Below, piece by piece: positions 1 to 7,481 of a DNA stretch of 10,584 nt; positions within the stretch are counted from its first letter, which is position 1, and each line of letters opens with the position of its first letter. Source of the DNA: Desulfofustis sp. (GTDB lineage: Bacteria > Desulfobacterota > Desulfobulbia > Desulfobulbales > Desulfocapsaceae); the NCBI GenBank assembly GCA_030145365.1, contig JAQYVS010000087.1, positions 1-10,584 on the forward strand, read 5' to 3'. The position numbers were made by a program, and so were the translations under genes. Below the pieces are notes generated by a model that saw only the letters and a program-made list of their open reading frames with translations, did no database searches and was not told the origin of the DNA.

Positions 1-698
1 GGAAAGAGATAGATCTGACCTATCCGGACTGTAAAACGAATGCTGAAATTGGTAAAAGTGATCTGGCGGTAATAGGTGTTCCCGTCTACTCTGGCAGGGT
101 ACCGGAGCTTGCTGCCAGGAGGATGAAAGAAATCAAAGGCAACGGATCCTCTGCAGTAATCGTGGCTGTTTACGGTAACAGGGAGTATGAAGATGCTCTT
201 GCGGAGCTGCGGGACATCGTAGTCGATATGGGGTTTCAGGTTGTTGCCGCAGCGGCTTTTATCGGTGAGCATTCCTTTTCAACAGCTGAGCTGCCGATCG
301 CTGCAGGTCGACCCGATACTGAAGATCTGGATAAAGCGAGTGGTTTCGGGCGCTCGATAAGGCAGTTGCTGGTATTACCCAAAAAGAGCAGTGCAAAAGA
401 GCTTAATATACCCGGTAATGTTCCCTACAAAGAGGGGATGAAAAATCTTCCTTTCACACCGATAGTCGATCATGCAACCTGTTCCCCGTGCGGAACCTGT
501 ATTGAGAATTGCCCCACTGGGGCCATTTCTCTGACAGATCTGATTGTTATGGATGTGGACAGCTGTATCCTTTGTGCATCCTGCATCAAAATATGTCCAG
601 ATGAGGCTGTCAGTTTTAAATCAACCCCCATGGCAGAAAGGATAGTTGCATTAAACGAGAACTGCAGTGCGCGAAAAGAGCCGGAGCTCTTTTTCTAA
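1..698 (+). CDS. EFR1-type flavodoxin/ferredoxin fusion protein (5' partial)
   Basis: The reading frame is open from base 3, so the gene begins outside the window; the ATG at 123 is internal. About 231 codons are visible. The first part reads as the second half of a flavodoxin-like fold, with the segment VIGVPVYSGRVPELA and then AVIVAVYGNREYEDALAEL, which is characteristic of EFR1-family ferrodoxins. The C-terminal third carries two [4Fe-4S] motifs, CSPCGTCIENCP (bases about 480-515) and CILCASCIKICP (about 564-599), each CxxCxxCxxxCP. The protein is probably a soluble cytoplasmic electron carrier joining an FMN domain to a two-cluster ferredoxin; its partners are unknown. It converges on the Nqr-like operon and shares the hairpin at 766-810, so it belongs to a separate transcription unit. 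The family call is confident and the physiological role is not. Confidence 0.85.
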   Translation, partial: KEIDLTYPDCKTNAEIGKSDLAVIGVPVYSGRVPELAARRMKEIKGNGSSAVIVAVYGNREYEDALAELRDIVVDMGFQVVAAAAFIGEHSFSTAELPIAAGRPDTEDLDKASGFGRSIRQLLVLPKKSSAKELNIPGNVPYKEGMKNLPFTPIVDHATCSPCGTCIENCPTGAISLTDLIVMDVDSCILCASCIKICPDEAVSFKSTPMAERIVALNENCSARKEPELFF

Positions 699-765
699 GT
701 TGTGGATTTTTTTGAGACGTAGGGGAAAAATCTGTAGATTGATGTTAACGACAGAAGGCTCATGA

Positions 766-810
766 TAATCAAACCTGAATTCGATCCCGGATCGAGCTCA
801 GGTTTGATTA
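766..810. terminator. Long hairpin, probable bidirectional terminator
   Basis: Perfect 13-base arms TAATCAAACCTGA (766-778) and TCAGGTTTGATTA (798-810) enclose a second stem, TCGATC/GATCGA, around a short CCG loop. It lies between the stop of the plus-strand EFR1 gene (698) and the stop of the minus-strand operon (814), and starts 3 bases beyond the latter. There is no long T tract on either side, although the plus strand continues ATTAATTT. The position between convergent genes supports termination in both directions. Confidence 0.75.
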
Positions 811-813
811 ATT

Positions 814-1380
814 TCAGTCGGCTTCGTCAATATCAATGACACCGGTTGGGCAGACAAAGGAGCATGCTTTACAGCCAACGCAGGTCTCGGAAAGTTCTGC
901 AAACGGTGTCTCTATCGTTCTCAGACTGCCGCGGTGAGCAAAACTGATTGCATTTCTTTTGGAAATCTCACTGCAGGCTCGGACGCATAATCCACACAGA
1001 ATACAGTTGCTGGTCTCATTTTCTCTCAGCTTGAATCTCGTGTCCCTGACACCATACTCATGAGCAAGGTCAAGAATTACCTGAGAATCGGGTGAGCGAG
1101 CAAGATACAGTTCCAGCATGACCTTACGTGTCTTCCTAACCCGTTCGGTATCGGTTTCCACTTCAATTCCTTCCTGGGCTGGATACAGACAGGCGGGCTG
1201 GATGGAAGGCCAGCCGCGTTTTGTCACTTCCACAAGGCAGAGGCGGCATGCTCCATAGGATGACATCTCCTCGTGATAACAGAGTGTGGGAATTTTAACC
1301 CCCTGTTCACGGGCAACCTCGAGTATGGTTGTGCCTTCTTTTACCTCTAATTCTTTGCCGTTGAACGTGAATGTAACCAT
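814..1380 (-). CDS. NuoG-N / HndD-N-like [2Fe-2S] plus 2[4Fe-4S] protein
   Basis: This is a 188-residue iron-sulfur protein resembling the N-terminal cluster domains of complex I NuoG, HoxU and the HndD/HydA hydrogenase subunit, without any catalytic domain after them. Residues 1-75 form a plant-type [2Fe-2S] ferredoxin (Cys34, Cys45, Cys48, Cys64). Residues 126-136 (CILCGLCVRAC) and 167-177 (CVGCKACSFVC) are two [4Fe-4S] motifs. The His-Cys cluster motif that normally lies between them in NuoG/HndD is missing; the region around residues 96-112 has no cysteine. The start has a good AAGGAAG ribosome-binding site 7 bases upstream. It is the last gene of the operon, 16 bases after the NuoF-like gene, and probably passes electrons to or from that flavoprotein in the cytoplasm. 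The absence of an H-cluster domain rules out a hydrogenase large subunit. Confidence 0.88.
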   Translation of the reverse strand: MVTFTFNGKELEVKEGTTILEVAREQGVKIPTLCYHEEMSSYGACRLCLVEVTKRGWPSIQPACLYPAQEGIEVETDTERVRKTRKVMLELYLARSPDSQVILDLAHEYGVRDTRFKLRENETSNCILCGLCVRACSEISKRNAISFAHRGSLRTIETPFAELSETCVGCKACSFVCPTGVIDIDEAD

Positions 1381-1396
1381 GTATTATCTTCCTTGA

Positions 1397-3313
1397 TTAA
1401 TCTACGGCATCGAACTTACAAACTTCCTTGCAAATACCGCATTTTATACATTTTTCCTGGATTATTTCTGCGACGTCTTTTTTCTTCCAGATAACGGCGT
1501 CAGCTGGACAATTCTTGAAACAGAGGCCGCACTTCTTGCAATTGTCAGTTATCACTGTGTATTCAAACAGCGGCTTACAGACCTTGGCATGACACTTCTT
1601 GTCCCTGATATGGGTAAGATATTCATCCTTGAAGTACTGCAAGGTACTGAGCACCGGGTTTGCCAGAGAGGTGCCAAGACCGCAGAGAGACGCATCGGTA
1701 ATAGCTTTGCAGAGGTCCTCCAACAGTTCAATATCTTCTTCCCGTCCTTCGCCGCTGCAGATGCGATCGAGGATCTCGATCATTGCGGACGAGCCGTCAC
1801 GGCAGGAGACGCATTTACCACACGATTCTTCATTGCAGAATTCGATGAAATACTTTGCCACGTTGACAATGCAGGCACTTTCATCCATGACGATCATGCC
1901 GCCGGAGCCCATGATTGAGCCGGCTTCCTTGAGCTGATCGAAATCAACGGGCATATCGAGCTTATCTGCCGGCAGGCAACCGCCGGATGGTCCACCGGTC
2001 TGCACCGCCTTGAACTGCTTTCCGTCTGGAATGCCACCGCCAATTTCGTAAATGATCTTACGCAGGGTGGTGCCCATTTCGACCTCGATCAGTCCAGTAT
2101 TTACAATGTTGCCAACCAGTGAGAAGACCTTGGTACCTTTGCTCTTTTCTGTACCCATTGAGGCGTACCAGTCACCGCCTTTGTCGATGATGACAGGTAC
2201 ATTGGCAAAGGTCTCGACGTTATTCAGCACAGTTGGTTTTTCCCAAAGTCCCTTGTCCGTGGCATGGTCGTATTTAACAGTCGGTTCGCCGGGAAGCCCT
2301 TCTATTGAAGCGCGCAGGGCACTTGACTCGCCGCAGACAAAGGCGCCTGCCCCCTGCTTGATGAACACGTCAAAGCTAAAATCAGTACCGAAAATATTTT
2401 CGCCCAACAACCCGTATTCTCGGGCCTGTTCGATGGCGGTCCTGAGAATCGAGGTGGCCAGCGGATATTCTGCACGAATATAGACATAGCCTATGGTGGA
2501 CCCACAACCGTATCCGGCAAGTGCCATACCCTCGATAACCGAATGGGGGTCCGACTCAATGATACTCCTGTCCATATAGGCGCCGGGATCGCCTTCATCG
2601 GCATTGCAGATGATATACTTGGGACTGCCGGTCGCTTTTGCAGCCGAGCCCCATTTTCTTCCCGCTGAGAAGCCGCCACCACCACGCCCACGCAGGCCGG
2701 AAACGCTCACATGGTCGACGATATCCTCGGGCTTCATCTGGGTCAAAGCTTTGGAGAGCGCACGGTAGCCACCGGTTGCTATGTACTCGTCGATCTGCTC
2801 CGGATCAATCAGTCCCCGGTTTTTCAGGGCCACCAGGGTCTGGTGACCGAAAAAGCCGACATCGAGCAGATCCGGGACACCTTCAGTATCATCGGTTGGT
2901 GCCACTACCTCTTGAGCGGGCCGGGGATCACCAAAAATTCTCTCGTTACCGATCCCCAAAGCAAACTCTTCTACGACCTTTCCTTCCCCCACATGATCCG
3001 CTAAAATCTGTAAGGATGAATCACCGTCGAGGCTCACATAATGGACGGGGTCTTGCCCTTGAAGTTCGACCGTCATCATAGGTTCCTGGCAGCACATTCC
3101 TGCACAGCCAGAGGTGGTGAGCAGCACATCCGGATGACTGTTTTGCGCAAATTCCTCTTTAAGAGTGGTCAGCACTTTACCTGCGCCGGCGGCAATCCCG
3201 CAAGTACCCATGTGCACGGTTATCTTAGCCCGGCCCGCACCTTCACTGAGCTGGGTCGCCTTTTGCACCCGTTCGGTAATCTTCTCAAGATCTTCGATAT
3301 TCAGCTTCTGCAT
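1397..3313 (-). CDS. nuoF: NuoF/HndC-like NADH-oxidising flavoprotein, 51 kDa subunit family
   Basis: This 638-residue protein has the long HndC/HydB architecture rather than the short (about 440-residue) NuoF of many complex I enzymes. An N-terminal thioredoxin-like [2Fe-2S] domain has Cys38, Cys70 and Cys74/75. The FMN/NADH domain carries GRGGGGFSAGRKW (209-221) and NADEGDPGAYMDRS (237-250). The usual [4Fe-4S] site is CGKCVSCRDG (Cys498, Cys501, Cys504) with Cys544. A C-terminal two-cluster ferredoxin domain has Cys592/595/598/602 and Cys622/625/628/632. It should bind FMN and oxidise NADH in the cytoplasm, passing electrons to the NuoE-like domain encoded just upstream (58-base gap). The C-terminal ferredoxin domain is shared with NAD-linked bifurcating hydrogenases, so an exchange with ferredoxin is possible but unproven. 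The ribosome-binding site is weak (AGAGAAG next to the ATG). Confidence 0.93.
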   Translation of the reverse strand: MQKLNIEDLEKITERVQKATQLSEGAGRAKITVHMGTCGIAAGAGKVLTTLKEEFAQNSHPDVLLTTSGCAGMCCQEPMMTVELQGQDPVHYVSLDGDSSLQILADHVGEGKVVEEFALGIGNERIFGDPRPAQEVVAPTDDTEGVPDLLDVGFFGHQTLVALKNRGLIDPEQIDEYIATGGYRALSKALTQMKPEDIVDHVSVSGLRGRGGGGFSAGRKWGSAAKATGSPKYIICNADEGDPGAYMDRSIIESDPHSVIEGMALAGYGCGSTIGYVYIRAEYPLATSILRTAIEQAREYGLLGENIFGTDFSFDVFIKQGAGAFVCGESSALRASIEGLPGEPTVKYDHATDKGLWEKPTVLNNVETFANVPVIIDKGGDWYASMGTEKSKGTKVFSLVGNIVNTGLIEVEMGTTLRKIIYEIGGGIPDGKQFKAVQTGGPSGGCLPADKLDMPVDFDQLKEAGSIMGSGGMIVMDESACIVNVAKYFIEFCNEESCGKCVSCRDGSSAMIEILDRICSGEGREEDIELLEDLCKAITDASLCGLGTSLANPVLSTLQYFKDEYLTHIRDKKCHAKVCKPLFEYTVITDNCKKCGLCFKNCPADAVIWKKKDVAEIIQEKCIKCGICKEVCKFDAVD

Positions 3314-3371
3314 CTTCTCTGTGTATTAGTGCCTTGTGAATTTAGACGACCATCATTCTCGCATAATGCGG

Positions 3372-4331
3372 CTATCCCTGATACTGCTTGACGATCTCTG
3401 ACATTTTCTTCCTGGTTACTAGACCATGTACGTCCTCGTTTACCGTCAGCACGGGGGCGAGGCCGCAACAACCAATGCAGCGCACCTCCTCAATGGTGAA
3501 CAGTCCGTCCTCGGTCGTTTCACCGCTCTGGATGCCGAGCATCGGCTCGAGCGTCTCAATAATCCCTGCTGCGCCCTTAACGTGGCATGCCGTTCCAGTG
3601 CAAACCGTAATCTTGTGTTTGCCCACCGGTGTCAGGCTGAAGGCATTGTAAAAGGTGGCAATTCTAAACACCGTACTCAATGGGACATCAAGCTCTTTTG
3701 AGATTTGGCGCAGTGCCCCTTCCGGCAAGTAGTTGAAGGCGCCGTTTATATCGTGGAGAATCGGCATCACCGCACCGGGATCATCGCGGTGACTATCAAT
3801 AATATCAACAACTTGCCGCTTATCATGGCGGGCAAATTTAATCTTTTTCTTATCTTCTGATATCAGCATCTTGCCCTCTCGGGCAAAGGTCCATTTCGAT
3901 CGTGTATCGAAGGTGTCCGTATCAGCCAAGCCTTTGACGGTACCTATCAGATCCGGTACGAAAAGTTCAATGTCCTCTTTGACCTTTACCTGGCAGGCAA
4001 GTCTGGTGCCGGTCTTCTTTTCTTCCTTGCTGATAAACATTTCTTCGGTCGGCAAGATGTCACCGCCGCCGCTTTTGACGTTTAACTTGCAGAAACCACA
4101 GCTTCCCCGGCCACCGCAGGAAGCCGGAATTTCCATACCTTTATCAATGAGGATTGACAGAAGCGTGGAGCCGCCTTGAACGGTAAATTCATTTTTACCA
4201 TCATCTTCTTCGACGGAAACTTTACAATCGCCGTATGAGACCAGCAGTTTGTCGGCAATCAGGAGTATTACAGTTAGAGTGAGCAGTATCGCGGTAATAA
4301 TCCCGATAGGAAGTAGCGTCTCTATAGTCAT
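3372..4331 (-). CDS. NqrF N-terminal anchor/[2Fe-2S] domain fused to NuoE-like subunit
   Basis: This 319-residue protein joins two families. Residues 8-28 form one membrane helix, followed by a [2Fe-2S] ferredoxin domain with CGGRGSCGFC (Cys72, Cys78, Cys81) and Cys113 in RLACQV; this matches the N-terminal third of NqrF. After a linker (about 130-165), where NqrF would continue with its FAD and NADH domains, the protein is instead a thioredoxin-like NuoE/HndA domain: the helical PILHDINGAFNYLP part, then [2Fe-2S] ligands Cys244, Cys249, Cys285 and Cys289 (CTGTAC and CIGCC). It sits exactly at the nqrF position, after nqrE and before the NuoF-like gene. The probable role is to dock the NADH module onto the Nqr membrane core and relay electrons between the two [2Fe-2S] clusters. 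GGGAG lies about 10 bases before the ATG. Confidence 0.92.
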   Translation of the reverse strand: MTIETLLPIGIITAILLTLTVILLIADKLLVSYGDCKVSVEEDDGKNEFTVQGGSTLLSILIDKGMEIPASCGGRGSCGFCKLNVKSGGGDILPTEEMFISKEEKKTGTRLACQVKVKEDIELFVPDLIGTVKGLADTDTFDTRSKWTFAREGKMLISEDKKKIKFARHDKRQVVDIIDSHRDDPGAVMPILHDINGAFNYLPEGALRQISKELDVPLSTVFRIATFYNAFSLTPVGKHKITVCTGTACHVKGAAGIIETLEPMLGIQSGETTEDGLFTIEEVRCIGCCGLAPVLTVNEDVHGLVTRKKMSEIVKQYQG

Positions 4332-4420
4332 TACGCAGTGGCTCCCAAGGGTTTTGGTGGGTTAGTAAGGTTGTTTCCTTGTTTCTTGATCGAAACCATT
4401 TGATTCAGGGCCTTGTGCTG

Positions 4421-5005
4421 TCAGACCATACCGCTGAAGCCCATAAAGGCCAGCGCCATGATTCCGGTTATTATCATTATAATCCCAGGGCCTTGCAGTC
4501 CCTTTGGGACACGGCCTATGAGATCAAGTTTCTCGTAAATGGCTGCAACCATTATCATCGCCAGCCAAAAGCCTATAGCGGCTGAAATTGAGTAAACTAC
4601 TGCCTGGATATAGGAGAGATTTTCCACCGTGGTTACCTTTAACGAGATAAAAAGCACGGTGCAGTTTACGGTGATCAACGGCAGAAAAATACCAAATGAT
4701 GCCTGCAAAGCCGGGAAGAACCGCTCCATTATCATCTCAACCAGCTGCACACAGGCTGCAATTACAATAATAAAAACAATATATTGTATGATCAAGCTGC
4801 CGGTGGCCTCAAGAATCTGGTAAATCACCCAGTTTGCTGATGAGGTCAGCGTGACAACGAAGATGACTGCAGCCCCCATACCAAACGCGGTTGTCAAACT
4901 TCTCGACAAAGCCACAAAGGGGCACATGCCAAGAAGATAGAAAAGTGCGACGTTTTGGATCAGCAGCGCCGTAATGAATATCGACAATAATGATGTTTCG
5001 CCCAT
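4421..5005 (-). CDS. nqrE: Nqr subunit E, membrane protein
   Basis: A 194-residue, very hydrophobic protein of the NqrE/RnfA family, with about six membrane helices. Cys28 in LLGMCPF and Cys115 in ITVNCTVLF match the conserved half-membrane cysteines that, with those of NqrD, hold the intramembrane [2Fe-2S] cluster in Nqr and Rnf. The protein lies in the cytoplasmic membrane and helps carry electrons across it, coupled to ion movement. An AAAAAGG ribosome-binding site stands 7 bases before the ATG. The gene follows nqrD by 39 bases and is separated from the NqrF-NuoE fusion by 89 bases, in which no obvious terminator is visible. NqrE rather than RnfA is chosen because the neighbours nqrA, nqrB and the NqrF-type domain are of Nqr type. 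Confidence 0.93.
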   Translation of the reverse strand: MGETSLLSIFITALLIQNVALFYLLGMCPFVALSRSLTTAFGMGAAVIFVVTLTSSANWVIYQILEATGSLIIQYIVFIIVIAACVQLVEMIMERFFPALQASFGIFLPLITVNCTVLFISLKVTTVENLSYIQAVVYSISAAIGFWLAMIMVAAIYEKLDLIGRVPKGLQGPGIIMIITGIMALAFMGFSGMV

Positions 5006-5044
5006 AGTAATGCCTTTTTACTCGTATTATCGATTAACCTGCAA

Positions 5045-5674
5045 TCAACCTTTACTTGGTGGTTCGACTCCAGCCCAGGTTCTTGTTATCCAGAGGAAAA
5101 CACCCAGGACGAAAAAAGCACCGGCAGGTGCGGCCAGTACGACCCAGTCAACCCAGTTGGCCGGGGTTACTTTAACTCCAAGCAGGGTGCCAAATGCAAA
5201 TATTTCCCGGAAAATGGCAATGGCCATAAGTGTATAAGCGTATGCTAGACCGTTTGCCAGGGCATCCAGTAGTGAAAGTTTTGGTGGGTTCTGAACAAAG
5301 AACGCTTCTGCTCTACCCATAATGATGCAGTTGGTTATAATCAGCGCCACATATGGTCCCATGGCTTCACTGATGGTCGGGAAAAATGCTTTTAAAACCA
5401 GGTCAACTATGGTGACCCCCGAGGCAATGGTGATCATATAAATGATAATCCTTACCCGGGAAGGTATGACTTTTCTTAACAGGGAAATGATAACTGCCGT
5501 TAAGATCAGTACAAATATGACCCCAGCACTCATGGCAATGGCATTTTCAACCTTATTAGAAATTGCCAGAGCAGAGCAGATTCCCAGCGTTGCCGAACTT
5601 ATCGGATGTTCCCGCCAGATCCCATTTTTAATGGTCTTAGCGCCTTTTTTTCCGAATACTTGTTTTAGATTCAT
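5045..5674 (-). CDS. nqrD: Nqr subunit D, membrane protein
   Basis: A 209-residue polytopic membrane protein of the NqrD/RnfE family. Cys33 in LGICSALAISN and Cys116 in IITNCIIMGRAEAF are the two conserved cysteines expected to complete the intramembrane [2Fe-2S] cluster with NqrE. The hydrophilic N-terminus (residues 1-22) and helices in antiparallel topology to NqrE fit the family, and the length is typical. The start lies only 3 bases after the nqrC stop, which suggests translational coupling. Nqr rather than Rnf assignment rests on the operon context. Confidence 0.93.
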   Translation of the reverse strand: MNLKQVFGKKGAKTIKNGIWREHPISSATLGICSALAISNKVENAIAMSAGVIFVLILTAVIISLLRKVIPSRVRIIIYMITIASGVTIVDLVLKAFFPTISEAMGPYVALIITNCIIMGRAEAFFVQNPPKLSLLDALANGLAYAYTLMAIAIFREIFAFGTLLGVKVTPANWVDWVVLAAPAGAFFVLGVFLWITRTWAGVEPPSKG

Positions 5675-5677
5675 TTT

Positions 5678-6250
5678 CTACTGCCCGATCAACGTTGTTT
5701 TTTCTTTTACGTTCTTATTGAGAATCTTTTCCAGAGCATTGCAGGTCAGTGTAGCACCGGTGATGGCATCAACTTCGTTATCGGCTGAAGCAGTGCCGGC
5801 AGCCACAATCATCAATTCGGGAACAACCTTCTTATCCCTGAAATTGATCAGATTATCAGCTGCAAGTACCCGGCTTCCCAACCCCGGAGTTTCACTCTGT
5901 TGAATGATGGCGATACCCTTAATTACCTGTTTGTCTGAAGAAAGGGCTATTACACCGCTCATGGCTCCCTGAGATCCGGGCCCGGTAAACTCAAAAGCCA
6001 CACTGCCGTCTTCGGCTTTATAGATCGTTTGCCCATCGATTTCTTCTGCTTTGACATTGGTAGTAAAAACCTGCTCGACCGTGTCGGCTTCGTAGGGGAT
6101 TACCAATGCCTCAAGAACCTTTTTACGTTTTTTCTCGATCAGGTATTTCTCAATCCTCGGTCCGGTCCAGGTATCAACGGCAACGAGCGCGGTTGCCCAG
6201 AACACCCCGAACACCAGGACAAACCCAATCATTTTGATCTTGTCTATCAC
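5678..6250 (-). CDS. nqrC: Nqr subunit C, FMN-binding, short RnfG-sized form
   Basis: A 190-residue protein with one N-terminal membrane helix (about 6-26) and a periplasmic FMN-binding domain. ETPGLGSR (120-127) and the flavinylation motif DAITGATLT are present, with Thr167 as the expected covalent FMN site through a phosphoester bond made by an ApbE-type transferase. Classical NqrC is about 255-260 residues, so this copy is short and closer in size to RnfG; only its place between nqrB and nqrD and the Nqr-type neighbours make it NqrC. It receives electrons from the intramembrane cluster and passes them to NqrB. The start is a GTG, chosen because GGAGAGA lies about 5 bases upstream; the next ATG is codon 7. 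It follows nqrB by 40 bases. Confidence 0.9.
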   Translation of the reverse strand: MIDKIKMIGFVLVFGVFWATALVAVDTWTGPRIEKYLIEKKRKKVLEALVIPYEADTVEQVFTTNVKAEEIDGQTIYKAEDGSVAFEFTGPGSQGAMSGVIALSSDKQVIKGIAIIQQSETPGLGSRVLAADNLINFRDKKVVPELMIVAAGTASADNEVDAITGATLTCNALEKILNKNVKEKTTLIGQ

Positions 6251-6290
6251 ACCATCTCTCCAAGCAAGGCTTTAACCACTAAAAAAAACC

Positions 6291-7394
6291 TTAAGTCTTC
6301 ACACTTTTATAGCGCATCGAAATAACTACGTGGTCAATCAATGGCGTAAAGGCATTCATGATAACGATGCTAAACATTACACCTTCAACGTAACCGGAAA
6401 ATACACGGATAAGTACGGTTAGAAGACCACAGCCGATTCCAAAAATAAACTTGCCTGGGACGGTAAACGGTGAGGTTACCGGATCACAGGACATAAACAT
6501 GGCGGCGAATAAGACGCTGCCGCCTAACAGGTTAAAGAGACCGAAATTGAATGCCGTTGACACAAGACCGCCGGAGGCCGCAGCACCATCTCCACCTGAG
6601 CTAACCCCGCCGAATAAACTGATGGCGAAGGCAAAGATGAAAACGGAGCATAGATACGAAACCGGAACACGCCAGTTACTGACTCTGGTGAGCATCAGAA
6701 AGATGCCGCCGATTATGATGCCGAGTCGAAATGTTTCACCGGCACTACCCGAGGGTATTCCCATCAGAAGATCGGCTGCCGGGGTCAGGACCCCCTGGGT
6801 TTTGGCAAGCGCCATCGGAGTTGCAGTTGATACCGCATCCACGGCACCCCGCCAGGCACCCGGCGCAGTCCAGCCGCTCGTCATAATTGTGGGAAAGGCA
6901 ATCGTTATAAAAAGCCTGCCGACCAGTGCTGGGTTAAAAATATTATGGCCGGTTCCGCCAAATACCTCTTTACCGAAAAATACACCAAAGAAAATGCCCA
7001 CTGCCACAACCCATAAAGGAGTTGCCGGTGGCAGTATCAGAGGAAAGAGAATACCTGTGACGAAAAAGCCCTCATGAATTTCAGTTTTTCGTATACAGGC
7101 GAAAATGACTTCCACAATGCCGCCCACCGCATAGGAAACCAGGATCATCAAGAGGATCCGAGGCCCGAAGAAATAGATGGAGGCACAGATACTGGGCAGC
7201 AGGGCAACGATCACAATGGTCATATACCGCTTGATATCCAAAGGATCACGCACATGCGGCGCAGTTGCCGTACGGGCGGGGGGGTAGAAGAAAATAAACT
7301 CAATGGCTTCAAAAAGCGGTTTGAAGAAGGCGAGATTTCCCCTCTTTTCAAATTGAGGCCTGAACGAGTCAAACATGTTATAAAGCCAGTTCAT
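6291..7394 (-). CDS. nqrB: Nqr subunit B, flavin-carrying membrane core
   Basis: A 367-residue polytopic membrane protein. The N-terminal cytoplasmic segment with FEAIEFIFFYPPARTATAPHVRDPLDIKR matches NqrB and is absent from typical RnfD. Other signatures are GKEVFGGTGHNIFNPALVGR (about 141-160), STATP (189-193) with Thr192 as the expected covalent FMN site, and MSCDPVTSPFT near the C-terminus. It is somewhat shorter than the classical form of about 410 residues. NqrB carries FMN and riboflavin and is the site linked to quinone reduction and Na+ movement in the characterised enzyme. AAGGAAAAAGGA precedes the ATG. An 87-base gap with overlapping inverted repeats separates it from nqrA. Confidence 0.95.
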   Translation of the reverse strand: MNWLYNMFDSFRPQFEKRGNLAFFKPLFEAIEFIFFYPPARTATAPHVRDPLDIKRYMTIVIVALLPSICASIYFFGPRILLMILVSYAVGGIVEVIFACIRKTEIHEGFFVTGILFPLILPPATPLWVVAVGIFFGVFFGKEVFGGTGHNIFNPALVGRLFITIAFPTIMTSGWTAPGAWRGAVDAVSTATPMALAKTQGVLTPAADLLMGIPSGSAGETFRLGIIIGGIFLMLTRVSNWRVPVSYLCSVFIFAFAISLFGGVSSGGDGAAASGGLVSTAFNFGLFNLLGGSVLFAAMFMSCDPVTSPFTVPGKFIFGIGCGLLTVLIRVFSGYVEGVMFSIVIMNAFTPLIDHVVISMRYKSVKT

Positions 7395-7436
7395 TCCTTT
7401 TTCCTTAACACCGTGTTATTCGACTGTGGTGAAGAG

Positions 7437-7470
7437 AGCGATATCCGTTTTTTCCAGTATCGCAATCGCT
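7437..7470. repeat. Overlapping inverted repeats between nqrA and nqrB
   Basis: AGCGAT (7437-7442) pairs with ATCGCT (7465-7470), and alternatively GCGATA (7438-7443) pairs with TATCGC (7458-7463). The two pairings exclude each other. Both lie in the 87-base untranslated gap upstream of the nqrB ribosome-binding site. They could form an mRNA hairpin affecting processing or nqrB translation, but the stems are short. Confidence 0.35.
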
Positions 7471-7481
7471 AAATTCCTCAC

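Noticed and set aside
814..4331. The last three genes as an NADP-reducing or bifurcating hydrogenase (HndABCD)
   Set aside because: No H-cluster domain is encoded; the HndD-like protein stops after its ferredoxin domains, and the HndA-like part is fused to the NqrF anchor.
6451..7077. A 208-codon plus-strand open frame opposite nqrB
   Set aside because: It lies fully inside nqrB on the other strand, is rich in Pro, Lys and Ser in the manner of a mirror frame, and has no recognisable domain. The same applies to the plus-strand frames at 2052-2483, 2638-3081, 5442-5903 and 7074-7472.
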